From Lotus japonicus (Eukaryota; Streptophyta; Magnoliopsida; Fabales; Fabaceae): 64,000 bases of DNA. A program made the translations under genes and the position numbers. This document shows, piece after piece, positions 11,267-22,292 of this stretch. Numbering within the stretch: position 1 is the stretch's first letter; the number at the start of each line of letters is the position of its first letter. The DNA is taken from assembly GCF_012489685.1 (NCBI RefSeq), contig NC_080046.1:26480223-26544222 (forward strand), read 5' to 3'. Under the pieces are notes generated by a model that was not told where the DNA came from, ran no database searches, and saw only the letters and a list, made by a program, of their open reading frames with translations.

Positions 11267-12966
11267 AGGTTCGCGAAGGTGATAACGAACACAATTTGGC
11301 ATCGAGGTTTGCGTGAAGGTGATGGAGATCGCGTGAAGGTGAAGGTGCTCTCTATTTCTCGCTCAGAAATTCTGGATGGTAAGACTCTCGATCCAAAGTT
11401 TCCATTCCAACTTCGTTTCTCGTTCCACAATCTAAGATTAACAGTGGCACACGTTTATGTGATTTTTGTTGCATGTTTTCCATTTAGTTTTGCTTGCTGA
11501 AACGATTAGAATTGAATGCACTCAGTTGTTAGGTTTTTGTTACTATTATTGTGGACATTGTATTAGAATTGAATGGTGTGGATTTACAGATTGAGTTTGA
11601 GAGTTCATTTTTCTTGCAGATTCTGAAATTATCTTACGCAAATGCGTGCCACTGGATTATCTGAAACGTGTTGAAGTTGTCAGGAGGCTGAATTGCTCGT
11701 CCCCGTTTTGCTTGTTACGCCGAAATTCGTGAGTTCATTTCGCCGCGTGAATTGTGTGAATTGTGTGATATCCAGTGGGAAACAAATTATTAGTTGTTGT
11801 CCGTCTCAAGGATAGAAACGTTTGTTCATAGACTGATGTTAATGCTAATTTCCTTTGCTCTGAGATGAATTCCATATTACCAAATCAATTTTATGCTGAT
11901 ATTTCCTTGTTCGTTAACATGTAAGAATGTATGTGCATGCTTGTTTTGATTGTCTATTTTTATTTGGTCATTTGATGTTAGTTTCAGTGTGCATTACAGA
12001 TATTCTTTAAACCGCTTGACCTTTCTACATTAAGGCAAGTTTCTGTCACAGGTTATTTCCTATTGGTTTCTGCTTTTATCTTTGTCCTTCATTATTTGCC
12101 TTGCTCTTTTTATGCAACAATGTTCTGAGCTGAAGTTAGTTTGAGATATGCACTTTATATGAGCATTATAATCTCTTTGTCAAACAAACTTATTCTGCTT
12201 TTGATTCAAATTAATTTTTTGTCTGATTTCTATTGTAAAATAAACTAAGTGACTGATACAAGGGCTTTTGATACACTTTTACCTTTACTCTGAGAAATGC
12301 AATAGTCATGCTACCAAAGCATAGCTCTTACTGTCTTTTCTTTTATTAGATTTTTTTTGGCATCGAGGTATGCGTGAAGGTGATGGAGATCGTGTGAAGG
12401 TGAACACAATTTGACATCCTTTGTCATCTCCCTTAACAAAATATTATAGTTTAAGAGCTTTCTTGAGATGAGATAAAGAGTGTTCACAATAAAGAGGAAA
12501 TTCAGTTCACTTTAAAGGATGACGCTTTGGTAAAAGCCTTTGATTAACTCTTAGATTAATATACTACAACTGATTGACAAAGTACTGTCAATATTATTTA
12601 CAAACTTCTTTTGCAATTAATCTATTTGCACCTACTGAGCTTCCGGTTCAACGAGCTATCCTTCTTCTGCAGGGTTCTTCTTCCTCTTTTGTTATGGTGG
12701 ATTTTACTTAAAGATGATGGATGTGTGTTATGAGTGGAAGACAACCAGAGGGATTCCAAATTGCCATATGGGGTTCTTATACCTGAATTCTTCTGGCCGA
12801 ATCGAAGACTGACTTAAAGATGGAATAGAAATGAGGATTTTTAACGACTGACTCTTTTAAGCCACTAAGATTCGTACAAGGTTCCTGAAGTTCCTGAGAA
12901 TGTCAAGGTACCGCTTCTGCTCTTGCATTATGATTATCTGTTACTTCATTTATGTGTGGTGGAAAT
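11267..12966. other. CACTA-2 body with exon-like stretches, no clear gene
   Basis: Mostly AT-rich, intron-like sequence. A short GC-richer stretch after a CTTGCAG acceptor-like site (about 11621-11745) and another after CTTCTGCAG (about 12672-12840) look exon-like, but neither gives a family I recognise. About 30 bp around 11318-11345 (GCGTGAAGGTGATGGAGATC) is repeated at 12371-12400. No complete ORF is supported. Confidence 0.4.
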
Positions 12967-12971
12967 CAAAG

Positions 12972-14181
12972 TGAAGGTATGAAAAACGGTAGAAAGGGGG
13001 GGGGGTTTGAATAACGTTTTCAGTATAAAACTTCCACCTTAAAGATTTTGACAAATCTTTCGAGAACTTAAGTGCTAAAGATAAGAGATAGAAAAGCACA
13101 CAAGGATTTTATCCTGGTTCACTTGATAAATCACTCAAGCTACTCCACTCCACCCGTTAAGGTGATTTCTTCCTTCTTAGAATGAAGGCAATCCACTAAT
13201 CAGGTAAGAGTTACAACTGCACTTGAAACCTACAAGTGACTAACAATTACACTGACTTAGCTCACACTAAGATTCACTCTCTTAGTCTTCTCTAGGATCC
13301 GATCAGCCTTGATCTCCTAAAGGAACTAAACAAACTGTTTATCAAAGAATTGTTTACAAGAGATTTGCTTCTAAAAAGCTAATAGTAAACTCAATGAATT
13401 TCAGATGAAAGAAAGCTTAGAAGAATTTAAGTTTGTCTTGCGCGTATGTGAATGCTTCTAGCCGTTTCTTTCAGTCTTCAGCCTCTTTATATACTCCAAG
13501 GATTAGGGTTGAGCGTTGCATGGGAAATGCTACCGTTGGAGGGCAGTTCTGGAAAATCCAGCTTCTGCTGTGTCTGAGACTGTTAGGTAGGTCGTCAGGA
13601 AGGTACAGTTGCTTTTGTACTTGGATAGCGACTTGACCTTTAAACCTAGGAGACTTCTGATCAGGGGAATACTTCATATTGGAACTTGTGAAGCCGGTTG
13701 ATCAGAGTCAGAGGGAAAGCCCAGATCCTCTGATCAATGTTTCTTCTGATTCTGAACTCAGAGGGAAGAACATGGCCTTCAGAGTATCTAGCTTCTGGAC
13801 AACAGAATTTCACTAATCAGCTTCTAGATCTTCAGAGTCTTCTACACCATCAGAATATCTGAGCCTTCAGTGTTTCTTGGTTATCAGACTTTCTGGATCT
13901 TCAGAACTTCTAGTGACTGAGTCCACATCAGAGTTTGTATAACTTCAGAACTTCTGAAGCTTTTCCACTGTTCATACTGAACATGGTGAATGCGAAAGCG
14001 TTGCTTGGGTCGCTCTTTATACACAGTGCTTCTGATTTGTGTGAGACTGAGTTGAGGTCAGAGCCTGTAAATAGCACACTCAGAAAAACACGTTAGAGTA
14101 CCACAATTGTTCATATCAAAAGGTTAACTTGTAATCATCAAAACATAGAGTTGTACTACTAGATCAAAACTTGATCTTACA
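12972..14181 (-). repeat. Copia 3' LTR
   Basis: Same length and ends as the 5' LTR at 32541-33750, with five substitutions seen by eye (for example CCACTCC versus CCAGTCC near 13148 and GATCAGGGG versus GATAAGGGG near 13662). The TATA-like box lies at 13485-13494. Confidence 0.92.
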
Positions 14182-14195
14182 ATCTCCCCCTTTTT
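14182..14195 (-). other. Copia polypurine tract
   Basis: AAAAAGGGGGAGAT on the minus strand directly abuts the 3' LTR (TGTAAGATC). Similar AAAAAGGGGGAG-type tracts recur upstream, for example at 14663-14675. Confidence 0.9.
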
Positions 14196-14923
14196 GATGA
14201 TGACAAAACTAAGATTTTTGATGAACAATTCTTAAACATTAAACTAAATTCACTCAGAGTTTAGAGATATAGAATAAGACTTATCCTGATGTGAATAGTT
14301 TATCTTGCTCATTCTGAATTCAAGTCACTGCTTGATTCTGAGCTTAGCTCCCCCTGAATCTAATACTTGATGAAAACGTTAGTAAAGTCTAGATTCTGAG
14401 CTAAATGATATAAGAGTTCAGAGTGAAAAACTTATGACATAGATGAAAATCGAGTAATCAGAGCGCATAAGTAATCAGAGTCACGGACAAGGTATCAGAG
14501 TCTTGGGTATCAGAGTCAACTTAGAATCACTTCAGAAGAAGTGAAATGTATTCCTTGTATTTGCCCAGTGACACATCTATGGTCATGAAGGTGGAACTCT
14601 TAAATTCTCCAAAAGAAAAAATAAATCACACTAACACATCTTACACATCAAAAACTAGGTTTACTCCCCCTTTTTGTCATAAGAAAAAAGCTTGGGGTGT
14701 GAAAAACTTAGCTTGAAGTACAAGGTACTCCCCCTTAGAGAAGGTCTAAGTTTAAAGAAAATGAAAACGATGCAAGAATCAGAGTTAGGCGAAATAAATA
14801 GAAGAGTTAAAGCAAGAGAAGAACGTTTACCACCGGTCAAGGGAGTAAAGAGAAGGGTCAGTTACCAAGAACTTAACCGCGAGAAACTGTAGGAGCATTA
14901 ACTTTCAGAGAGAAAGTGAAGCC
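14196..14923. other. Copia 3' untranslated region with repeated TCAGAG and PPT-like tracts
   Basis: No credible gene on the minus strand. The hexamers TCAGAG/CTCTGA and the tract CTCCCCCTTTTTG (14663-14675) recur. Parts of the stretch are shared with the 3' region of the gag-only elements (compare 14270-14320 with 18000-18050). Confidence 0.6.
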
Positions 14924-14930
14924 TATATAA
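14924..14930 (+). promoter_or_regulatory. TATA box upstream of the antisense ORF
   Basis: GCCTATATAAAGCG on the plus strand, with the ATG of the antisense ORF about 60 bp downstream. Spacing is right for an independent promoter running against the LTR-driven transcript. Confidence 0.5.
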
Positions 14931-14985
14931 AGCGTTGGAGAGAAAGGTAAGCTTCACACCTCGAACAATTTTCAGTAAGGAAAAA

Positions 14986-15378
14986 ATGGCATCATACATC
15001 GTAGCACTAGAAGAGCTGAGGAAGAAGGCCTTCGAGGAAGACATGTTCCTTAACATCAGGCATCCAGAGGGTACAACGACCATCTCGGAGCTAACACGGA
15101 CACTTCTGGAGGAGGACCTGCGTCCAGAGTTGAAGAGAGACTTGAGGGAATTTCTTGCCTTCGTGGAGGAGGTGCAAGAACTCAGCCGGCTTGAACTCAA
15201 GCTGCTGGAAGAAAAGGAGAGTTTTGAAGAGAAGCTCAAGACTGCAGAAGAGATTCTGGAGAGGGATGAGCTAAAGGACAGGCTCAACAACATCCAGCAT
15301 GCACTGGAGCGTCTGGAGAAAGATAGGTCAGAGCAGCGCCAGGAGTGCAGAAGAATGAGGAGGGAATCTCCATTCTAG
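14986..15378 (+). CDS. Antisense coiled-coil ORF inside the Copia element
   Basis: A 130-residue frame on the strand opposite to gag-pol, between the envelope-like ORF and the 3' LTR. It begins MASYIVALEELRKKAFEED, is dominated by Glu, Lys, Arg and Leu, and from about residue 45 reads as one continuous amphipathic helix (EFLAFVEEVQELSRLELKLL). It has a TATATAA at 14924-14930, 56-62 bp before the ATG, so a start of transcription near 14955 would give a short leader. AATAAA at 15422-15427 could serve as a poly(A) signal. It is more GC-rich than its flanks. The related gag-only elements lack it. I know no function; the gene-like architecture is what is seen, expression is inference. Confidence 0.55.
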   Translation: MASYIVALEELRKKAFEEDMFLNIRHPEGTTTISELTRTLLEEDLRPELKRDLREFLAFVEEVQELSRLELKLLEEKESFEEKLKTAEEILERDELKDRLNNIQHALERLEKDRSEQRQECRRMRRESPF

Positions 15379-15578
15379 ATTCTATGGAAAGAATGTATGA
15401 TGTAAACATAAAGAGAGTATGAATAAAAAGATTTTTGCAAACATATGTGGCACAAATATATATAGATATGCATAGATAATCACAAGCGAACAAAGTAGAA
15501 TAAATAAATAAAAGGAAACAGAAGTTAACAAAAATAAAACAACGTTAAAGAAAAAAGAAAAGCGAAGAGATCCTAAAA

Positions 15579-16712
15579 CTAGGGTTTATCAGTTCGACGC
15601 AGAAGTTCCATCATCATGTGCTTCATTTCAATTAGCATGGATTCATGAGTGTCAAGACGCTGTTCCATGATGTCGAGTCTGGACGAGCTTGACTGAGTAG
15701 AACTGGAAGGAACATTCTGAGCAGCTTGAGGAGCTGGAATGGAAGCAGAAGCAGCAGAAGTAAACACTACTGGTGCAAGTGCTTGGCATCTAAGAGCTTC
15801 AGCCTCAGCTTCAATTCGTTCTGCCTCTAATCTGGCTTGTTCAGCTTGAGCTGCTGCTTGACGTGCAGCTTCTTCTGCTTGTTCTTTCTTTCTCTGAGCT
15901 TCTTCAATAGCTTCAAGAAGCTTATGTCTCTGTTCTTGTTCATGAAGAGCCACCCTTCTAGCAAACCTTTGCTTTGCAGCCTCAATCCTCTGACTTCCCT
16001 CTGCATGCAGGAGCTGCATCATAATTGGAACTTGAGCCACTAGCCAAGTGCCCAGATTGTTCCACTCATCAGCCACACGTTCAGCATTCTCACTTAGGTC
16101 AGTCTGACCGTGCACATTGCGTAGCATCAAAGAGGCTTCATGATAGAAAATATTGATGCACTCAGAGAGAGATGTGGGTCGGAGGTGAGTGTAAGGAATT
16201 ATGGAGAGGTTGATTTCAGGAGAGGCTGGGTGATTGCTGCTGTGAGCTTCAGAGGCACCTTGTGGAGAGCCAATGTTAAACATTTGAGCATTGGGTTCAG
16301 AGGTTCCAAGGTGAGGTTCTGAAGTTTCAACCAGAGGATGGGGTGATCTAACCGAGGATTGGTTAGACACAGATTGTTCTGGTTCAGGTTCTGGTTGAAT
16401 AGGCTCTTGTTGGTCAGGGGCAGGGTGAGCTTGTTGAGCCAAAGGGTCTGCCTCATGTAAAGGATTGGCCAAGATAGGTTCATCTGGGTCAACTAGACGT
16501 TCAGATCTAGGGCCAGGATATCTCCTAGGGCTTGGACAAGTGAGATAATACTCTTCTAAGGTAGACACCTTTTCTTTTCTGACCTCCATGAATTTTCTAA
16601 TGGATTCAGAGTTATTGGAGGGAGAAGAGTCAGCAACATTGGTTGGGAAGGATACAGGTGTAAGGGCTGTGGAAGAGTCTGTATCCGTGGGTCTGAGAGC
16701 CCGACGTTCTAA
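15579..16712 (-). pseudogene. Envelope-like third ORF, C-terminal part
   Basis: The other side of the interruption: once the inserted element and one copy of TCTAA are set aside, the frame of 25356-27120 runs on into 16712-15579. It has a Pro/Gln/Glu-rich linker (QQEPIQPEPEPEQ), then a long Ala/Glu-rich helix (EAARQAAAQAEQARLEAERI) that is a strong coiled coil, and a C-terminal helix ending MELLRRTDKP before TAG/TAA. The open part from 16589 to 15579 is intact. It lies tail-to-tail with the plus-strand gene at 14986-15378. Confidence 0.75.
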
Positions 16713-17909
16713 TGAAGGTGTGAAAAACGACTAGAAGGGGGGGGGGTTGAATAGCGTTTTCAATATAAAAACTTTCCCCTTAAGATTTAAAGTAAATCTT
16801 TTCGGTTTCTCTAAGATAGATGGTGCAGCGGATAAAGATAGAGAGAAGAGAGAAGCACACAAGTATTTTATCCTGGTTCACTTGATAAATCCCTCAAGCT
16901 AATCCAGTCCACCCGTTAAGGTGATTTCTTCCTTCTTAGAATGAAGGCAATCCACTAATCAGATAATTGTTACAACTGCACTTGAGACCTACAAGTGACT
17001 AACAATACACTGACTTAGCTATCACTAAGATTCACTCTCTTAGTCTTCTCTAGGATCCGATCAACCTTGATCTCCTAAAGGAATCACCACTAAGATTCAC
17101 TCTCTTAGTCTTCTTAAGGATACTGACCTACCCGGTCCCTTAAGGAAAATCAAACAACTGTTTGAGGTTGGTGTTTACAAAGGTTTGCTTCTAAATAAGC
17201 TGAGTGTAAACCAAATAAGAATAGATGAAGAAAGTAGAGGCTTGAATCTTTTCTTGTATTGCAGCTCTTGATTTCTCTCTAAGTCTTTCTTCTTTTCTTC
17301 AGCCTTTTATAGTCCAAGGTGCAAAGGATATTTCTGTTGAGAGAATATGACCGTTGGAGGGCATTTCTGGAACTTCCAGAACCTGCTGTGGCTGAACCTT
17401 GGTAGGTAGGCATTTCAGAATAGTACACTGCTCTTGTACTTCTCGATAGAGACATTTGCCTTTAACCATTGACTTCTGATCAGAGTTATGCTTCGTGTTG
17501 AAACTTGTGAAGCTTGGTGATCAGAGTCAGAGGGATGCTTGGATCCTCTGACCTTCGTAACTTCTGCTTCTGGACCTTCAGAGCTTCTGAACCTTCAGAG
17601 CCTCTGGTCCCTCAGAGCTTCTGGTCTTCAGATCTTCTGATCCTCAGATCTTCTGATCCTCTGATCTTCTGATCCTCTGATCTTCAGATCCTCTGATCTT
17701 CAGATCCTCTGATCTTCAGATCCTCTGATCTTCTGATCCTCTGATCTTCAGATCTTCTGACGAATATATCTTCTGGTGTCAGAATCAGAACCTGTTTGTC
17801 AAAACACTCAAGACAAACATTAGAGTATCATAGTTGTTCATCCACAAATAAATACTTGTTATCATCAAAACATAGAGTTGTACCACATGACCAAATCTTG
17901 ATCTTACAA
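16713..17909 (-). repeat. Gag-only element LTR 1 (3'-most)
   Basis: 1,197 bp, TG...CA borders. TATA-like CTATAAAAGG on the minus strand at 17303-17312. Contains a 10-G run near 16737 and the GATC/CTCTGATCTTC minisatellite (about 17580-17762). Confidence 0.92.
17580..17762. repeat. GATC-CTCTGATC minisatellite in gag-only LTRs
   Basis: Tandem, imperfect units of GATCCTCTGATCTTC(T/A). Equivalent arrays lie at about 21303-21482 and 25025-25206 and differ in unit order between the three LTRs. Confidence 0.85.
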
Positions 17910-18568
17910 TCTCCCCCTTTTTGATGATGACAAAACCATGTATTTTGATGAACAACTCTAAACAAATAAACTGAATACACTCAGAGTATAAGGTATCAGA
18001 GTTAAAACTTATCCTGATGTGTATAGTTTATCTTGCTCCTTCTGAATCCAAGACTCGTGCTTGATTCTGAGCTAAGCTCCCCCTGAATCTAATACTTAAT
18101 ATCAACGTTAGTAATATCTAGATTCTGAGCTAAATAATATAGGAGTTGTCAAGATACTATAAGTTCTCCCCCTTTTTGTCATAAGCAAAAAGAATGAAGG
18201 TGGGAAAAAATAGTAAGAGCATAAGACGAAATACTCCCCCTCAGAAGGAATACCAAGGGATACTTGGCTGCTGATTAGTGTATCTTCTTATGAGAGCAGA
18301 AGTGTGGTTCTGGTGACATCTCCGTTCTGGACAAAATTTCATCTTCAGATACTTCAGAATGAGGAGCTAGGAACCAACTCTTCTTCTGATGACGCAAGTC
18401 AGAAGTTGTAGTAGCATCTTCTGATGTTGTTGCTTCTGGTTCGACAAGTTCTGAGTCTTTGTTTCTTTCTGAAACGGTCATGCTCATCTCTGCAAGCTTT
18501 TTCAGCTAGCTTTGACTTGACCAAATCTTACTCTACTGATGCCTCCAAGATTAACTTCACCTTCAGGT
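17910..18568 (-). other. Gag-only unit 1: 3' region with pol relics and PPT
   Basis: PPT AAAAAGGGGGAGAT at 17910-17923 next to LTR 1, and a second tract at 18165-18177. Two islands resemble pol of the host Copia: about 18489-18530 matches the integrase-RT linker (near 29333-29372), and 18308-18366 matches the end of pol (near 27570-27605). The unit therefore arose by deletions from a complete element. A 70-codon frame (18275-18487) lies between and is probably a frame-shifted relic. Unit 2 repeats this at 21633-22292. Confidence 0.7.
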
Positions 18569-20362
18569 TCAAGTTTTGGATCTTGGGACATATGCCTTTC
18601 TCCCGTCATGTGTTGCTTGCATCCACTGTCCAGGTTCCATGGTTGGAGTTTCGATGGACCTATTGAAGATATCTGCAACATATATAATCTTATCCCTAGG
18701 TACCCACTTTCTGGGTCCTTTCTTGTTAGTTAGCCCAGAAGTTCTGACAACTTTGGGTCTTTCAACAGGATAATATACAGGAAGTTTTGCATGATATTTA
18801 GACATGGAGAAAGATCCCTTTATAAGAGGAGGTTTAGCAGCTTCAGCAGGTACAGGGTCAGGCAATATGGTATCAGAGGGAACAAAGCATTCATACAAAG
18901 ATTTAGCTTTAGGCACAGAGGGCTCATTTCTAATTGGTTTAGAATACCCAATGCCACGCATTCCATTTCTGCTCACGCCATAGATCAATGAAGCCATCAA
19001 GCTTCTATCTACGCTTTTAGCCAGGAATCTTTGAAAAGATTTTTCATACTTAGATTCATGCTTACTATCAGAGGCATCGCAGGCAATAACTTCTTCTAAC
19101 TTAGCAATTTGATTCTTAAGCACAGAGTTAGAATTAACTAAAGCATGGTTATCATTTTTCAAATCAGATATGATTTTCTCATGTTCAACAGAAGTTTCAG
19201 AGGCAGCAGAGAAATTCTTTTTCAACCTTTTATGCTTAGTCAAGAGAGAATTATATTTATCCATAATTTCAGACAAAGCATCTTTAAGTTCAGAAGTTGA
19301 GAAAGAATCAAATACCTCATTTTCATCGTCAGAGTCTGGATCTCCTTCTGATTCTGAGTCAGAGTCAACAGCTTCCTTTGACTCTGCTCCTTTGTCTTTG
19401 ACAATAGCCATGAGTCCTTGGACTTCACCATCAGAGTCAACATCCTCTGATTCTGATTCATCAAAAGTCACCATCAGACTTTTCTTTGGTTTGAAATGCT
19501 TCTTTGACTTTTCGTCCTTTGATGAACCTTTGTATTTGCTCTGCCTGTGCTTCCAGATGCAGTTGAACTTTCTGGATATCAGAGTCAGCTCATCTTCATC
19601 AGAATCTTCTGATGCTTCTTCAGATTCCTCTTCTTCAGCTTGAAGAGCTTTTGACTTCTCAGCCTTAGCCTTTTCAGATTTAGATTTCAAGGCTATGGAC
19701 TTTTTCTTCTGATCCTGATGTTCAGCACGCTTTAGTTCATGACACTTCAGTATGCTTATGATTTCTTCCAAACTCATCTGCTCAACATCTCTAGTTAGCT
19801 CCAAGGAAGTTATCAGAGGCATCCAGCTTTCAGGAAGACCTCTAAGGATCCTCATGACATGATCCACAGTGGTGTAGCTATTGCTGAGGGGTCTTATTCC
19901 AGCAATAATCAACTGGAATCTGGAAAACATATCCTCAATGGATTCGTCAGGTTCCATTTGGAAGGATTCATACTGCTTGATCAGAGACAACGCCTTTGTC
20001 TCTTTCACTTTCTTGTTTCCTTCATGAGACATCTGCAAGGATTCAAAGATGCCCTTGGCGGAATCACGATCAGTAATTTTCTCATATTCTTCATATGAAA
20101 TGGCACTTTGCAGAATAGCTCTTGATCGGTGATGATCTCTGAATTCCTTCTTTTGATCTTCACTCATCTTCTTCCTTGGGATCTTTACACCATGTACATC
20201 AACAGGAGGGGTGTAGCCATCAACAACAAAATCCCAAAGATCAGGATCAAAGCCAAGAAAGAAGCTTTTGATTCTGTCTTTCCAGAAATCAAATCTCTGA
20301 CCATCAAAGATAGGTGGTCTTGCACTGTATTGATATTTGCTTGTAGTAGTGGTGGAATCCAT
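18569..20362 (-). CDS. gag: Gag of gag-only Copia element, copy 1, intact, no zinc knuckle
   Basis: 597 codons, open throughout, beginning MDSTTTTSKYQYSARPPIF. The gag core ([37 protein letters not shown]) closely follows the host Copia gag. Between [10 protein letters not shown] and KKHFKPKKSLM about 40 residues present in the Copia gag, including the zinc knuckle, are missing (near 19515). The last residues ([20 protein letters not shown]) overlap, in another frame, a relic of the protease start (LDSGCKQHMTGE). An open gag kept without pol suggests the protein is useful to the element, as in other gag-only plant retrotransposons. RT and integrase must come from a partner. Confidence 0.9.
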   Translation of the reverse strand: MDSTTTTSKYQYSARPPIFDGQRFDFWKDRIKSFFLGFDPDLWDFVVDGYTPPVDVHGVKIPRKKMSEDQKKEFRDHHRSRAILQSAISYEEYEKITDRDSAKGIFESLQMSHEGNKKVKETKALSLIKQYESFQMEPDESIEDMFSRFQLIIAGIRPLSNSYTTVDHVMRILRGLPESWMPLITSLELTRDVEQMSLEEIISILKCHELKRAEHQDQKKKSIALKSKSEKAKAEKSKALQAEEEESEEASEDSDEDELTLISRKFNCIWKHRQSKYKGSSKDEKSKKHFKPKKSLMVTFDESESEDVDSDGEVQGLMAIVKDKGAESKEAVDSDSESEGDPDSDDENEVFDSFSTSELKDALSEIMDKYNSLLTKHKRLKKNFSAASETSVEHEKIISDLKNDNHALVNSNSVLKNQIAKLEEVIACDASDSKHESKYEKSFQRFLAKSVDRSLMASLIYGVSRNGMRGIGYSKPIRNEPSVPKAKSLYECFVPSDTILPDPVPAEAAKPPLIKGSFSMSKYHAKLPVYYPVERPKVVRTSGLTNKKGPRKWVPRDKIIYVADIFNRSIETPTMEPGQWMQATHDGRKAYVPRSKT

Positions 20363-20422
20363 GAGTTTTTCACACTGGCCCGGATCTACTGAACACTGTT
20401 AAGTGTGGTAATCAGAACTTGC

Positions 20423-20434
20423 GCTCTGATACCA
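20423..20434 (-). other. PBS of gag-only unit 1, initiator tRNA-Met
   Basis: TGGTATCAGAGC on the minus strand, two bases from LTR 2. The surrounding 35 bases match those next to the host Copia PBS. Confidence 0.9.
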
Positions 20435-20436
20435 AT

Positions 20437-21632
20437 TGAAGGTGTGAAAAACGACTAGAAGGGGGGGGGGTTGAATAGCGTTTTCAATATAAAAACTTTC
20501 CCCTTAAGATTTAAAGTAAATCTTTTCGGTTTCTCTAAGATAGATGGTGCAGCGGATAAAGATAGAGAGAAGAGAGAAGCACACAAGTATTTTATCCTGG
20601 TTCACTTGATAAATCCCTCAAGCTAATCCAGTCCACCCGTTAAGGTGATTTCTTCCTTCTTAGAATGAAGGCAATCCACTAATCAGATAATTGTTACAAC
20701 TGCACTTGAGACCTACAAGTGACTAACAATACACTGACTTAGCTATCACTAAGATTCACTCTCTTAGTCTTCTCTAGGATCCGATCAACCTTGATCTCCT
20801 AAAGGAATCACCACTAAGATTCACTCTCTTAGTCTTCTTAAGGATACTGACCTACCCGGTCCCTTAAGGAAAATCAAACAACTGTTTGAGGTTGGTGTTT
20901 ACAAAGGTTTGCTTCTAAATAAGCTGAGTGTAAACCAAATAAGAATAGATGAAGAAAGTAGAGGCTTGAATCTTTTCTTGTATTGCAGCTCTTGATTTCT
21001 CTCTAAGTCTTTCTTCTTTTCTTCAGCCTTTTATAGTCCAAGGTGCAAAGGATATTTCTGTTGAGAGAATATGACCGTTGGAGGGCATTTCTGGAACTTC
21101 CAGAACCTGCTGTGGCTGAACCTTGGTAGGTAGGCATTTCAGAATAGTACACTGCTCTTGTACTTCTCGATAGAGACATTTGCCTTTAACCATTGACTTC
21201 TGATCAGAGTTATGCTTCGTGTTGAAACTTGTGAAGCTTGGTGATCAGAGTCAGAGGGATGCTTGGATCCTCTGACCTTCGTAACTTCTGCTTCTGGACC
21301 TTCAGAGCTTCTGAACCTTCAGAGCCTCTGGTCCCTCAGAGCTTCTGGTCTTCAGATCTTTTGATCCTCAGATCTTCTGATCCTCTGATCTTCTGATCTT
21401 CAGATCCTCTGATCTTCAGATCCTCTGATCTTCAGATCCTCTGATCTTCTGATCCTCTGATCCTCTGATCTTCAGATCTTCTGACGAATATATCTTCTGG
21501 TGTCAGAATCAGAACCTGTTTGTCAAAACACTCAAGACAAACATTAGAGTATCATAGTTGTTCATCCACAAATAAATACTTGTTATCATCAAAACATAGA
21601 GTTGTACCACATGACCAAATCTTGATCTTACA
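20437..21632 (-). repeat. Gag-only element LTR 2 (shared, middle)
   Basis: 1,196 bp. It is both the 5' LTR of the unit to its left and the 3' LTR of the unit to its right. TATA-like box at 21027-21036. It differs from LTR 1 chiefly in the minisatellite. Confidence 0.92.
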
Positions 21633-22292
21633 ATCTCCCCCTTTTTGATGATGACAAAACCATGTATTTTGATGAACAACTCTAAACAAATAAACTGAAT
21701 ACACTCAGAGTATAAGGTATCAGAGTTAAAACTTATCCTGATGTGTATAGTTTATCTTGCTCCTTCTGAATCCAAGACTCGTGCTTGATTCTGAGCTAAG
21801 CTCCCCCTGAATCTAATACTTAATATCAACGTTAGTAATATCTAGATTCTGAGCTAAATAATATAGGAGTTGTCAAGATACTATAAGTTCTCCCCCTTTT
21901 TGTCATAAGCAAAAAGAATGAAGGTGGGAAAAAATAGTAAGAGCATAAGACGAAATACTCCCCCTCAGAAGGAATACCAAGGGATACTTGGCTGCTGATT
22001 AGTGTATCTTCTTATGAGAGCAGAAGTGTGGTTCTGGTGACATCTCCGTTCTGGACAAAATTTCATCTTCAGATACTTCAGAATGAGGAGCTAGGAACCA
22101 ACTCTTCTTCTGATGACGCAAGTCAGAAGTTGTAGTAGCATCTTCTGATGTTGTTGCTTCTGGTTCGACAAGTTCTGAGTCTTTGTTTCTTTCTGAAACG
22201 GTCATGCTCATCTCTGCAAGCTTTTTCAGCTAGCTTTGACTTGACCAAATCTTACTCTACTGATGCCTCCAAGATTAACTTCACCTTCAGGT

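Noticed and set aside
19170..19643. Plus-strand 157-codon Ser-rich ORF, repeated at 22894-23367
   Set aside because: It is the shadow of the acidic gag region read on the other strand.
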